A stretch of 64,000 nt of DNA from contig NZ_WQBE01000014.1 of NCBI RefSeq assembly GCF_013032005.1, forward strand, positions 1-64,000. The letters run 5' to 3'. How positions within the stretch are numbered: the stretch's first letter is position 1; each line of letters begins with the position of its first letter. The notes under the pieces were generated by a model. That model searched no databases and was not told the DNA's origin. It saw only the letters and a program-made list of their open reading frames with translations. This stretch comes from Ruegeria atlantica (GTDB taxonomy: Bacteria > Pseudomonadota > Alphaproteobacteria > Rhodobacterales > Rhodobacteraceae). Positions 17,896 through 27,238 of this stretch are shown here, one piece after another. The position numbers and the translations under genes are program-made.

Positions 17896-19431
17896 TTACG
17901 CCTGATCTGGCTTTGCCGGAGCCACGTAAGGTAGACGCGCCCGCGCCTTGGTGTCTGCCGCCCCTGCATTGCGGATGTAGCGTTCACCATCATCGTGGCG
18001 AACTGTATGAACATATGTCGGATCCCCACCCGTCACGTTGTGAATTGCAAGCCTGCGAACCTGGCTGGCGCGAATGGTTGTTTTTAATTCCTCCGGATTC
18101 CAACCGTCGAACAAGATAGCCTCAAGCTCGGCCCGGATCTCGGTGCAGTCACGATCGTTCGCGCGGTTTCTCACCTCGGTGGGATCTTCGTCGATATTAT
18201 AGAGCAATGTGTCTTCACCTTCGAGCCACATGAGCTTCCACGGCCCTTTTTTAACCATTCGGCTGGGCCCGGTTGAACCATCGGCCGCAAACTCCGAGAT
18301 CGCGACATCCGACAGTGTAGATGTGTCTCCGTTCAGGGCAGGGACCAGGGATTGGCCATCTATGGGCGACGCAAAATCCTGGAACGCGCCGTCAGCGGCA
18401 AGGTCTGTGAGTGTTGGTAGAAGATCGATCAGTGAGATATTTTTTTTCACCCGCGCTGGTTTGAACCGATTTGGCGCGTAGACGATGAAAGGTACACTGG
18501 CGGCCCATTCAAAAAAGTGTTGTTTGAACCACATGCCACGCTCACCCATCATCTCACCATGATCGGCGGTCAGGATAATGATGGTGTTTTCCATCTGACC
18601 CGTCTTTTCTAGAACTCCCACAAGGTGGCCGACTTTATCATCGATATACGAGATCATGCCGTAATACCCATGGCGCGCCATTCGACGATCTTCGGGGGTG
18701 ACGGTAAATTCGTGGCGCGACTGGCAATAATGTAAGTTGCGGCTGAGGTGATCCATCTCGTTTAGCTTAAGTGGTGGCACTGCTGGATACTCGATCTCAT
18801 CATGGTCGTAGAGATCCCAGTATTCCTGTCCGATCACGAACGGGGAGTGGGGTGAGGTAAAGGAAACGGTCAACATAAAGGGCCGGTCATCGCCCGTGCG
18901 CGCCAGGTCATACAGCGCCTGAATGCCGTGATATTCGACCTCGTCATCGTAATCCATCTGCATGGTGCGCACTGCCGGGCCGCTTTCCAGAATGGGTGCC
19001 ATGGTCAGGTTCGTGGGCTTGTATTCACGCCCTTTGGACCAATCCACGGTCCAGGCAAAGTTCGCCGGGTAGATTTCTGTCGTATGGCGTTTGTCATATC
19101 CATGCAGCTGATCGGGGCCGACAAAGTGCATCTTGCCCGACATTTCAACCCGGTAATCCATGCTGCGCAAGTAATGGGCAAATGTTGGAATATCGGCGTG
19201 GAATTCGCTGGCATTGTCATACATGCCAATGGAGAAGGGCAGCTTTCCGGCATGCATCGACGCGCGGGACGGACCGCACATGGGCAAGTTACAATAGCAG
19301 TTGTCAAACACGACACCTGCCTGCGCAAGGCGGTCGATGTTTGGCGCTTTCACCGTCTTGTTTCCGTATGTTTTCAACGCATTTGCTGCAAGCTGGTCGG
19401 CCTGAATAAAGAGGATGTTCGGACGTGCCAT
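17896..19431 (-). CDS. Choline-sulfatase-like sulfatase
   Basis: 511 residues, type I sulfatase. The formylglycine motif CGPSR is at residues 52-56, and the N-terminal metal site (IQADQ, residues 9-13) and the HYLRSMDYRVEMSGKMHFVGPDQLHG block match the choline-sulfatase branch. The C-terminal region (LYNIDEDPTEVRN, then WNPEELKTTIRASQVRRL) is also of that branch. No signal peptide, so it acts in the cytoplasm after import. It lies downstream of tctC with a strong hairpin between. No betaine genes are nearby, so the substrate need not be choline-O-sulfate; an organosulfate brought in by the adjacent TTT system is a fair alternative. Confidence 0.82.
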   Translation of the reverse strand: MARPNILFIQADQLAANALKTYGNKTVKAPNIDRLAQAGVVFDNCYCNLPMCGPSRASMHAGKLPFSIGMYDNASEFHADIPTFAHYLRSMDYRVEMSGKMHFVGPDQLHGYDKRHTTEIYPANFAWTVDWSKGREYKPTNLTMAPILESGPAVRTMQMDYDDEVEYHGIQALYDLARTGDDRPFMLTVSFTSPHSPFVIGQEYWDLYDHDEIEYPAVPPLKLNEMDHLSRNLHYCQSRHEFTVTPEDRRMARHGYYGMISYIDDKVGHLVGVLEKTGQMENTIIILTADHGEMMGERGMWFKQHFFEWAASVPFIVYAPNRFKPARVKKNISLIDLLPTLTDLAADGAFQDFASPIDGQSLVPALNGDTSTLSDVAISEFAADGSTGPSRMVKKGPWKLMWLEGEDTLLYNIDEDPTEVRNRANDRDCTEIRAELEAILFDGWNPEELKTTIRASQVRRLAIHNVTGGDPTYVHTVRHDDGERYIRNAGAADTKARARLPYVAPAKPDQA

Positions 19432-19451
19432 TGTGGGTTCCCAAATGTGAA

Positions 19452-19497
19452 AGAAAATTGTCCCGGGCGGCCAAGGGGAGGAGCGGCCGCCCGGGAC
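19452..19497 (-). terminator. Strong hairpin between tctC and the sulfatase gene
   Basis: A perfect 13-bp GC-rich stem (19460-19472 with 19485-19497) and a 12-nt loop, followed on the minus strand by aattttcttt. It should lower read-through from the binding-protein gene into the sulfatase gene. Confidence 0.8.
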
Positions 19498-19507
19498 GCC
19501 GAGCTGC

Positions 19508-20491
19508 TTATTGAATTACCATTCCCAGCTTTTCGGCGGTGTCACTGAAGGTTTTGACCTGACCCTCGACAAACGATTTTGTTTCGTCTGGCGACAGAAC
19601 AATAGGGACCGAGCCCAGCTTTTCAGTCGTATCAATCCAGCTTGCATCGGCGGAAATCGCGCCCAGCACTTCGACCCATTTTGCGACAACGTCCTCCGGC
19701 AGATCTTTTGGGCCCCATACGCCTGTCCAACCGACGACATTTTCCAGATTTGGATGACCAAGCTCCTGCGCGGTCGGGGTGTCTGGTATGGCTGAGAACC
19801 GTTCAGGCGTGGTGGTCAGCAATGGGCGAATTTGATCGCTCTCAATTGCGCCGGACAGACCTGAAAGGTTGTGAAAGATCAAATCGGCGTGCCCGCCGAC
19901 AACGGCAGCGGTCGCCTTTCCGCCCCCTTTGAAGGGCACATGGATCAGGGCTTCGGAATCCACCCCAAGATCATCCAGCATGATCAGCATGGCCATATGC
20001 AACAAAGTGCCAACTCCGGCAGACGCATAAGAAAGGCGCTCGCCCCCCTCGATTGCTGCTTTCAGTTCGTCAAAGTTCTGGTACGGCGAGTCTGCACTTA
20101 CGCCCAAGACAAACGGGTTCTTTTCAATCAGGCCGAGAAAGGTAAAGTCGTCCCACTTGTACGGTATTGTGCGGTTGATCGCAGGAACCGTGGCCTGAGA
20201 GCCCACTCGCGCCATAAGCAAAGTGTAGCCGTCCGGGCGTGATTTTGCGACCTGAGTCGAGCCAACGACTCCGCCAGCGCCGGTTTTGTTGACGACCAGA
20301 ATGTTCTCACCCAGATACTCGGGGGCTTCTGTACTCATAGTGCGGGCGGCCAGATCAGCGGCACCGCCGGGGCCGTACGGAACGACCAAAGTTACTGGCT
20401 TGCTTGGATATTCCTGCGCAGATGCCACAGTTGGGATTGCGAGCAGGGCAAGGCAGCTCAGCGTAGCGACTACTGTATTTTTCAGTTTCAT
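19508..20491 (-). CDS. TTT-family substrate-binding protein (TctC)
   Basis: About 327 residues, a Bug/TctC-type periplasmic binding protein of the tripartite tricarboxylate transporter family. The signal peptide is MKLKNTVVATLSCLALLAIPTVASAQ. The mature part begins YPSKPVTLVVPYGPGGAAD, the classical TctC start, and contains GGVVGSTQVAKSRPDGYTLL. The start at 20491 is chosen for its agggag ribosome site; the ATG at 20524 is too far from the signal peptide. It is divergent from tctB and tctA, which are encoded after the ROK gene, so one transporter is split over two transcripts. Ligand unknown. Confidence 0.9.
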   Translation of the reverse strand: MKLKNTVVATLSCLALLAIPTVASAQEYPSKPVTLVVPYGPGGAADLAARTMSTEAPEYLGENILVVNKTGAGGVVGSTQVAKSRPDGYTLLMARVGSQATVPAINRTIPYKWDDFTFLGLIEKNPFVLGVSADSPYQNFDELKAAIEGGERLSYASAGVGTLLHMAMLIMLDDLGVDSEALIHVPFKGGGKATAAVVGGHADLIFHNLSGLSGAIESDQIRPLLTTTPERFSAIPDTPTAQELGHPNLENVVGWTGVWGPKDLPEDVVAKWVEVLGAISADASWIDTTEKLGSVPIVLSPDETKSFVEGQVKTFSDTAEKLGMVIQ

Positions 20492-20533
20492 TTTATAGCG
20501 TCTCCCTGAATCGAATGAATTCACCTTAATAAA

Positions 20534-20546
20534 TTACTTGCAGTAA
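20534..20546. promoter_or_regulatory. Candidate ROK operator
   Basis: ttact-tgc-agtaa, an inverted repeat in an AT-rich tract between the divergent tctC and ROK genes. Position and symmetry suit repression of both directions; the assignment to the ROK protein is inference. Confidence 0.4.
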
Positions 20547-20583
20547 GTAAATAATTAAGTCAATATGAAATGGGAGGCTCAAA

Positions 20584-21783
20584 ATGGCAGGTTCATCACT
20601 GGAAGAAATCGGGCGCGGAAACCGGCAAAGGGTTCTGAGTGAGATATTGGGGTCTGGTACAATTTCCCGGTCGCAAATTGCCGAAAAGTTGGAATTGAAC
20701 GCGGCAAGCGTGTCCCGGATCACGCGCGAACTTATCGAGGCGCGTTTGGTGCAGGAAGTCGGCGACGCCAAATCAGAGGGGCGGCGGGGCCCGCGCACCA
20801 AGAGACTGTCTGTAGACCGCACTGGTGGATACGTTATCGGAATAGGTATCAACGCCTATCAGCAGGTCGTTACACTGGCAGATCTTTCAAACAACAGAAT
20901 TGCGTCCTGGGATGCTGGTGGTGAAGGCCTGTCCGAAGGCGAAGGCTTTCTGAAGACATGCTGTGATCAGGCCCGAAAGCTCATTGAACATCATGTTCCT
21001 GACAGAGACAGGTTGTTTGGTGTTGGGCTTACGATTGCAGGAAATCTGGACAAGGCGCGTGGCACCGTCATTTCGGCCCCGACACTTGGGTGGGATGACG
21101 AAGTGGGTGTTCGGGATCTGGTCCAGAAAGAGCTTGGAGTTCCGGTTGCGCTGGAAACACCGAGCGCTGCAATCTGTCAATCCGAGGCTGCATTTGGGGC
21201 CGCACGCAACATTGAAAACGTGGTAGTGATCTACTGCGCGCTTGGCTTTGGTGTCGGACTTCAGATCAATGGGCAGCCCTATAGTGGGATCAGTCGGGTT
21301 GGTGGTGTTCTGACCGAAGCTAAGACCACCGACGGGTTGGGGTCCAATCTGCCCGTGACGTTGTCAGATTTGTGCGGCGGGAAAGCGCTGTTGCAGAAAT
21401 TGCTTTCTTCGGACGTTTTCAATGCGCTTTCCGATCGGGACCGGGCGCGAAAAATCTGGGAGGTCGTCTCGGGCGCGGACGAAACGGACGGCGATTACAG
21501 ATCGGTTTTGGAAGAATTTGGCGCACGGACAGCGAACTGCTTTTCGCTAAGTTTAACGGTTTTGCAGCCAGAACTGGTGTTGCTTGCAGGGCCGCTGGCC
21601 CAATCGCCCATCTACCTTGAAGCGTTTCGAAAGCAGATCGACACCCTCAAGTCGGATCTGCAGCAACCAATCAAGATCAAGTCCAGCGAGATGACGCATA
21701 TGGGCGCGGCTCGGCTGTTATCGCTCAGCGAAAACATCGCAAACGCTGAGTTGGATTTGAATTTGCTGAAGGGAGGAAACTGA
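20584..21783 (+). CDS. ROK-family transcriptional regulator
   Basis: 399 residues with an N-terminal winged helix (SRSQIAEKLELNAASVSRITRELIE, about residues 24-48) and a ROK sugar-kinase-like body (VIGIGINAYQQVVTLADL, GVGLTIAGNLD). NagC/XylR-type ROK regulators bind sugars or sugar derivatives and repress uptake genes. The zinc-site pattern of typical ROK proteins (CxCGxxGC) is not visible, which is unusual. The gene reads into tctB with a 2-bp gap, so it is likely autoregulated along with the transporter. The link with a TTT transporter suggests a sugar-acid-like or modified carbohydrate ligand. Confidence 0.85.
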   Translation: MAGSSLEEIGRGNRQRVLSEILGSGTISRSQIAEKLELNAASVSRITRELIEARLVQEVGDAKSEGRRGPRTKRLSVDRTGGYVIGIGINAYQQVVTLADLSNNRIASWDAGGEGLSEGEGFLKTCCDQARKLIEHHVPDRDRLFGVGLTIAGNLDKARGTVISAPTLGWDDEVGVRDLVQKELGVPVALETPSAAICQSEAAFGAARNIENVVVIYCALGFGVGLQINGQPYSGISRVGGVLTEAKTTDGLGSNLPVTLSDLCGGKALLQKLLSSDVFNALSDRDRARKIWEVVSGADETDGDYRSVLEEFGARTANCFSLSLTVLQPELVLLAGPLAQSPIYLEAFRKQIDTLKSDLQQPIKIKSSEMTHMGAARLLSLSENIANAELDLNLLKGGN

Positions 21784-21785
21784 CC

Positions 21786-22301
21786 GTGGAGCCATCAAAA
21801 CGGAGAGATTTTTTCGCGGGAGCACTGTTCCTAGTCCTTGGGATTCTGACAATCGTAATACTCATACCGTCAGGAGTGGATTCTCCGGGCAATGTCGAGA
21901 TCTCGGCGTTGTCACCCGAGTTCTGGCCTCGCGTCATTGCTTTCGCCGTTGTGTTTGTCGCGCTGAGTTTGGTGGCGGAATCATACTTCCTCAAAACACC
22001 CGAGGTGGATGCGGATGAGGACGCGGAAGCAGATGCAATCTACAAGTTGGAGACGCTGCCGGGAACGCTACGAACGGTAATTCTGATCTTTGCACTTTTC
22101 CTGTTTTACTTTGCGCTTACGACGCTGGGCGTGGTTGCCAGCTCGATTGTTTTGATGCTTGCCATGATGCTCTTTTTTGGTGAGCGAAAATGGTACTACA
22201 TCGTTCCAATCAGCATCCTTCTTCCTATCCTTCTTTATCTGTTCTTTTTGCACGTCGCAGGTGTGCCAATGCCCCTTGGCATATTCGAAACGTTTAGCTG
22301 A
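21786..22301 (+). CDS. TTT-family small membrane subunit (TctB)
   Basis: 171 residues, four predicted membrane helices (about 10-28, 43-60, 95-115 and 120-165) with an acidic loop rich in Asp/Glu/Ala (about residues 70-85). This size and layout fit TctB, the small subunit that works with TctA. It follows the ROK gene by 2 bp and precedes tctA by 13 bp. Confidence 0.85.
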   Translation: MEPSKRRDFFAGALFLVLGILTIVILIPSGVDSPGNVEISALSPEFWPRVIAFAVVFVALSLVAESYFLKTPEVDADEDAEADAIYKLETLPGTLRTVILIFALFLFYFALTTLGVVASSIVLMLAMMLFFGERKWYYIVPISILLPILLYLFFLHVAGVPMPLGIFETFS

Positions 22302-22314
22302 GTAGGAGCTGAGC

Positions 22315-23823
22315 ATGATTGAGAATATTTCCACTGCCTTTCAGCTTTTCCTGAGCTTCGAAAACATTCTGGTGATCGGCATCGGCGTTCTGATTGGAAC
22401 CATCATCGGTGCGATACCGGGGATGACGACGCCAATGGGCGTAGCTCTGGCGCTGCCGTTTACGTTCACCATGCAGCCAGTGACCGGCATCCTGCTGCTG
22501 CTTGGAGTGTATAAGGGCGGACTTTATGGCGGGTCTTTGACGGCGATCCTCATCAAGACACCCGGAACCCCGGCGGCGTCCTGTACCATTTTGGATGGTT
22601 ATCCGCTGGCACAGAAGGGGCAAGCACGAAAGGCGTTGGACATAGCGCTTTATGCATCTTGTGTGGCTGATCTGATCTCGAACATAGCGCTGATCATGTT
22701 CGCTGGTTTTCTGGCGACATTCGCATTGCGTTTTGGTCCACCGGAGTTTTTCACGCTGATCGTTTTTTCTTTGACAATCATCGCAGGTGTTGCAGGACCC
22801 AGCTTGACCAAAGGTATCTTGTCTGCGTGCCTGGGTTTGATGTTGGCCACTGTCGGGCTTGATCTGATCTATGGCACGAACCGGTTCATCTTTGGAAACT
22901 ACGAGCTGATGTCCGGTCTGAACTTTATTCCTGTTCTGATCGGCCTGTTCGCCATCCCCGAAATCTTGGATCGCGCGACGCGGCGCGCAAGGCCTCCCGG
23001 GGCACAGCGTCAGGAATTGGGGAGTGGTGCAAGCTTTGCCGATTTCCGCAAGACGCTGAAATCGGTGGTCCGTGGGAGTTTCATCGGTGTGATATTGGGG
23101 GCAATTCCTGGCATCGGCGGTGCTCCGGCCGCCTTTCTGAGCTATAGCGAAGCACGCAGAAACTCGAAAAACCCCGAAAACTTCGGCAAGGGTGAGCCTG
23201 AAGGCGTCGCTGCGGCCGAGGCTGGGAACAATGGTGTAGCCGGGGCGACAATGATCCCGCTGCTGGCTTTGGGCGTACCCGGTGACGTGATCACGGCGGT
23301 AATTCTGGGCGCATTCATGATCCATGGATTGCGTCCGGGCCCCATTCTTTTCGCGGAAAACCTGCCAATGATCTATGCGCTGTTCATGGGTATCCTGCTT
23401 AGCTCGGCCTATTTGTTCATCGTGGGCAAGGTCGCGATCAAGACCTTCAGCCGCGTCGCGCTAATCCCGAACCGCATTCTGTACCCGATCGTGTTTACAC
23501 TGTGTGTTTATGGTGCCTATGCGGTGAACAACAACCTGTTCGATATCTTGGTAATGCTGTGCATGGGTCTTGTTGGATTCGCCATGATGCGGCTTGATAT
23601 CCCGGTCGCGCCGTTTTTGATCGCTTTCGTTCTAGGACCGCTTCTTGAGGACAACTTCCGTCAATCACTGTTGTTGTCTGATGGGAGTCTTTCAATTTTT
23701 GTCAGAAACGCGATTTGCTGGTTGTTCTGGCTGCTGACAGCGTTGTCGATCTTTGTACTGATCCGATCCCGCATTCGTGCCTCACGCACAGGGCAGGCAT
23801 CGGTTCTGACCACTGGCGGATAA
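22315..23823 (+). CDS. TTT-family large membrane subunit (TctA)
   Basis: 502 residues, 11-12 transmembrane helices, normal TctA length. The duplicated signature is visible near the N-terminus (IIGAIPGMTTPMGVALALPF) and in the middle (ILGAIPGIGGAPAAFLSY, followed by EGVAAAEAGNNGVAGA). It is the main translocation subunit and uses an ion gradient. The ligand comes from TctC, encoded on the opposite strand. Confidence 0.92.
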   Translation: MIENISTAFQLFLSFENILVIGIGVLIGTIIGAIPGMTTPMGVALALPFTFTMQPVTGILLLLGVYKGGLYGGSLTAILIKTPGTPAASCTILDGYPLAQKGQARKALDIALYASCVADLISNIALIMFAGFLATFALRFGPPEFFTLIVFSLTIIAGVAGPSLTKGILSACLGLMLATVGLDLIYGTNRFIFGNYELMSGLNFIPVLIGLFAIPEILDRATRRARPPGAQRQELGSGASFADFRKTLKSVVRGSFIGVILGAIPGIGGAPAAFLSYSEARRNSKNPENFGKGEPEGVAAAEAGNNGVAGATMIPLLALGVPGDVITAVILGAFMIHGLRPGPILFAENLPMIYALFMGILLSSAYLFIVGKVAIKTFSRVALIPNRILYPIVFTLCVYGAYAVNNNLFDILVMLCMGLVGFAMMRLDIPVAPFLIAFVLGPLLEDNFRQSLLLSDGSLSIFVRNAICWLFWLLTALSIFVLIRSRIRASRTGQASVLTTGG

Positions 23824-23846
23824 TCCCGAGATACAAGGAAGACATC

Positions 23847-25649
23847 ATGGTTAATACGGGAAAGGCCGGTCTGGGCCGCTTTGTCTACAGCTTTGCGGTG
23901 ATCTCGGACACCCATGTCAATCCAGACGAAGATCGCTGCAACTCGCCCTTTCCCGTGAACGCCCGCGCCAATCGCCGGTTTCGCTTTGTAGTCGCAGATA
24001 TCAACCGCAGAGAGGTGGACTTTGTTGTCCACCTCGGTGATCTGCTTCACCCCGTGCCTGAGACTGGAGAGCTGTTTGCGCAGGCCGCCGAAGCTTACCG
24101 CGCAATTGTGTCGGACCTGACGATGCCAATCCATGTGCTGCCGGGAAACCACGATATCGGCGACACGCCAATTAGTGGCGGGCCAGCAAGCCCCACCACG
24201 CCCAAAATGATCGAAGCGTGGGAAAAGGAGTTTGGCGCCCAATACCACAGCTTCGAAAAGGGTGGGGTGCGTTTTCTTCTGCTGAACGCGCAATTGATCA
24301 ATTCCGGGCTGCAGGATGAAGCGGATCAAAGACGTTGGGTTGATAACGAGCTTGCCGCGGCGCAAGGGCAACGGGTCATGCTCATGCTGCACCATCCGGC
24401 CTATCTGTGTTATCCCGACGAACTTGATCACTATGACAATACTGATCAGCCGGGTAGGGGATGGCTGTTGGGGCTGCTCGAAAAGCATGGAATCGAGGCC
24501 ATGTTTTCAGGTCACGCTCACAACTTCTGGTACGATCGTTATAGCGAGACGGATTATTACCTAGCGCCAGCGACCAGCTTTGTCCGGCAGGACTATTCAG
24601 AAATGCTGAGGGCAATTCCACCGGAAGGCAGTGAATTCGGTCGCAATGACGCTGCGAAACTGGGCTATTTTTTGGTGAGTGTTTATGAAAACGGCCACGT
24701 CACGAAGTTTGTGCGTACCAACGGAGCAGAGCTGGCACCCGGTGAAAAACCAACCGGCGATCTGCAGCCTTTGGCCCCTGACCCGAGGGAAAACACCCGG
24801 CCACTGATAGGCTTTGACCTTCGTAAGAATTGGGCGGAGATATCAGAGGTGCCTCCCAGCGGTGGCTTGGACGAATTCGATCGCAAACCGGTTCGCAATG
24901 ACTATCATCTTCTGGCGCTGCAAGAGATGGGCATCCGGGACGTGCGTCTCCCTCTGCATGATCTTCTGGACCCTGTGCGCCGCGCCCGGATCGGCCTTCT
25001 GAAACATCTTGGATTTCGCATCACGCTGTTTGGTTACAGTATTCCTGAAAACCACCTGAATTTGATCGCGTCCGTCGCTGACAACTTGTTTGATTGGGAG
25101 ATCACGTTGAATTGGCGCGACGTGGAGGGATCTGTTGATGCGCTGTCTAAGGCATACGAAAAAACCGGTTTGCCGATCTACATTTCCCGGATGCGCACGA
25201 AAGAGGATATCAAAGCTGATGGTACGTATTTTCATGTGATAAATCACGGGTTCGATACACAGGACAGGCACCAGATAGAAATTCTCGCGACCCTTCCGAA
25301 TTCCTGCGGACTTGCGGGTGCTGTGTTCCGGCTGGGCAACACCGAGCCGGTTGCGGATAGATTAGAAGCCGCAGATCGGGTGGTTACACCCCACGGCTTG
25401 AAAGCATCGGTGCATCTGCGCGTCGCCGGAGACAACCCTGCCATTCCCCATAGGGATGATGACGCGACCAACGCCCGGGTCCTTGAGGCAATGGGAACCA
25501 GCGCAATGCTTAAAAACACGCGGGTGTTTTGCGATACCCTTGCCGATGTCGATCGTGGTTACTTTGTGCGCAACGGTGCGATTGATCGATACAATAACCC
25601 GCGCCCCCTTTTGGAAACTGTCCGCGCGCGTCATGTCGGCAATAAATGA
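23847..25649 (+). CDS. Metallophosphoesterase with a large C-terminal domain
   Basis: About 600 residues. The N-terminal calcineurin-like domain has all metal motifs: DTH (21-23), HLGDLLH (62-68), PGNHD (99-103) and SGHAHNFW (about 225-232). Residues about 345-600 form a second domain of alternating strand/helix character, with a possible barrel look (LALQEMGIRDVRLPLHDLL, IEILATLPNSCGLAGAVFRLG), for which I know no family. No signal peptide, so a cytoplasmic phosphodiesterase or phosphatase is expected. A ribosome site (aaggaag) supports the start at 23847, and the 23-bp gap to tctA places it in the transporter operon, so its substrate probably derives from the imported compound. Confidence 0.75.
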   Translation: MVNTGKAGLGRFVYSFAVISDTHVNPDEDRCNSPFPVNARANRRFRFVVADINRREVDFVVHLGDLLHPVPETGELFAQAAEAYRAIVSDLTMPIHVLPGNHDIGDTPISGGPASPTTPKMIEAWEKEFGAQYHSFEKGGVRFLLLNAQLINSGLQDEADQRRWVDNELAAAQGQRVMLMLHHPAYLCYPDELDHYDNTDQPGRGWLLGLLEKHGIEAMFSGHAHNFWYDRYSETDYYLAPATSFVRQDYSEMLRAIPPEGSEFGRNDAAKLGYFLVSVYENGHVTKFVRTNGAELAPGEKPTGDLQPLAPDPRENTRPLIGFDLRKNWAEISEVPPSGGLDEFDRKPVRNDYHLLALQEMGIRDVRLPLHDLLDPVRRARIGLLKHLGFRITLFGYSIPENHLNLIASVADNLFDWEITLNWRDVEGSVDALSKAYEKTGLPIYISRMRTKEDIKADGTYFHVINHGFDTQDRHQIEILATLPNSCGLAGAVFRLGNTEPVADRLEAADRVVTPHGLKASVHLRVAGDNPAIPHRDDDATNARVLEAMGTSAMLKNTRVFCDTLADVDRGYFVRNGAIDRYNNPRPLLETVRARHVGNK

Positions 25650-25840
25650 ACGCGTATACGGCTGGCAAAGCAGCTGCACTTATTCAAACCTAACTACCCT
25701 ACGGGTCAAACAATAGGGCGCGTTAGTTGGACTGGCACTGAACCAATTCGAGCGTGCATTTTCAATTCAACCAACGCCCTCTGACCTGAAAGGGAGATAC
25801 CTTGCGGTGAATGGAGCCAGAACCGGGATATACAGGGCCG

Positions 25841-27238
25841 TCACTTATCCTGAGGCAGCCGGATAATTGCCATTTTATCCTGTGTCATGTCGTGCATCGT
25901 GTATCTGATCCCGCCGGTGTTGTAACCGGATTGGCGGCGGCCTGCGAAGGGCATCCAGTCAACCCGAAAGGCCGTATGGTCATTGACCATGACCGCCGTG
26001 GCATCCAGCGTGCGTACCGCCGTCAGCGCGCGATCCAGTGACTGGGTGAAAACCGCAGACTGGAAGGCGAAAGGCAATGCGTTCGCGGCCTCAACTGCGC
26101 CATCGAAAGTGTCATAGCCATAAACACAGATAACGGGTCCGAAAATTTCCAGCGTCGAGACTTTGGCATCCGCCGGAGGGTTCAGCAATACGGTGGGCGC
26201 GTAGGTTGTCGGCCCCAACCGTTTACCGCCGGTCAGAATGCGCGCGCCGCCAGCGATTGCCTCGTCTACCCATGCTGCAACCCTGTCAACTTCGCCCGGA
26301 CGGATCAGTGGACCGCAATCAACCGTTTCATCAGTGGCGTTTCCAACCTTTAGCTGAGATGCAGCCTCGGCCAGCCGCGTGGCGACCTCTTCGGCCATAT
26401 CCATTGGCGCAAAGACCCGCTGTGTCGAAACGCAGACCTGCCCGGAATGGTAAAACCCGCCCTTCGACAAAACCGGGATCATTGCGTCCAGATCGGCATC
26501 GGTGTCCACAATCACCGGTGCGGCACCGCCATGTTCCAATGCGCAGCGTGTACCCGGTGCCAGTTTGGATCGCAGCATCCACCCCACACGGGCTGATCCG
26601 ATGAAGGTAAAGAAAGCCGTGCGCGGGTCGGTGATCAACTGTTCCGCCACTGCATTGTCGCAGGCTACAAAATGACAGAAATCCTGCGGCAGGCCAGCCT
26701 CGTGCAGCATGTCGACAAAGACCTTGCAGGACAGAGGCGTGTCGAGGGCCGGCTTCACCAGCACCGGGCACCCGGTTGCCACAGCAGGGGCGACCTGATG
26801 CACAATCAGGTTCAGCGGGTGATTGAACGCGCTGGCGGCCACAACCACCCCGATGGGTTCGCGGGTCGTAAATGCCAAGCGCCCGGCTCCGGCGGCGGTC
26901 AGGTCCATCGGGATTTCCCGCCCGGACATCTGCCCGATCTCGTGGATGCACAAACCCACCCCATCTATGGCGCGCGTCACCTCGACCCGCGCATCAATCA
27001 AGGGTTTGCCACCTTCATCGGCGATCAGATGCGCCAATTCGTCGAACCGGGCCCGCATCAGAGCAGCGGTTTTTTCCAGAATTTCAATCCGATGATAAGC
27101 GGGCAACCACGCGGACCTGTCCCGAAACAGAGAGTGAGCACGATCCAGCATCGGCTCGACCTCGTCCCATGTTCGCAGGTCAATCGCGCCTATTTTCTCA
27201 AGGCTGAATGGGTTCACGACGTCCAGGCTGGTACTCAT
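25841..27238 (-). CDS. NAD(P)-dependent aldehyde dehydrogenase
   Basis: 465 residues, ALDH superfamily. The general base is in ALEHGGAAPVIV, the catalytic Cys in HSGQVCVSTQRV, and the cofactor segment GFYHSG and the late motif LEIFGPVICV are normal. The ATG at 27238 overlaps the stop of the ThDP-enzyme gene (ATGA); an upstream in-frame extension reads through that gene and is rejected. It probably oxidises an aldehyde produced by the ThDP enzyme or in the same pathway. Succinate-semialdehyde or other short aldehydes are possible; the exact substrate is unknown. Confidence 0.88.
   Translation of the reverse strand: MSTSLDVVNPFSLEKIGAIDLRTWDEVEPMLDRAHSLFRDRSAWLPAYHRIEILEKTAALMRARFDELAHLIADEGGKPLIDARVEVTRAIDGVGLCIHEIGQMSGREIPMDLTAAGAGRLAFTTREPIGVVVAASAFNHPLNLIVHQVAPAVATGCPVLVKPALDTPLSCKVFVDMLHEAGLPQDFCHFVACDNAVAEQLITDPRTAFFTFIGSARVGWMLRSKLAPGTRCALEHGGAAPVIVDTDADLDAMIPVLSKGGFYHSGQVCVSTQRVFAPMDMAEEVATRLAEAASQLKVGNATDETVDCGPLIRPGEVDRVAAWVDEAIAGGARILTGGKRLGPTTYAPTVLLNPPADAKVSTLEIFGPVICVYGYDTFDGAVEAANALPFAFQSAVFTQSLDRALTAVRTLDATAVMVNDHTAFRVDWMPFAGRRQSGYNTGGIRYTMHDMTQDKMAIIRLPQDK

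Noticed and set aside
17896..19431. Firm betC naming with osmoprotectant betaine pathway
   Set aside because: Family branch fits choline sulfatase, but no betA, betB or betI or choline transporter is nearby, so the symbol is withheld.
22294..23325. Long minus-strand frame (343 codons) opposite tctA
   Set aside because: Composition is rich in Arg, Gln, His and Asp, without any motif; it is the antisense of a well-supported membrane protein gene.
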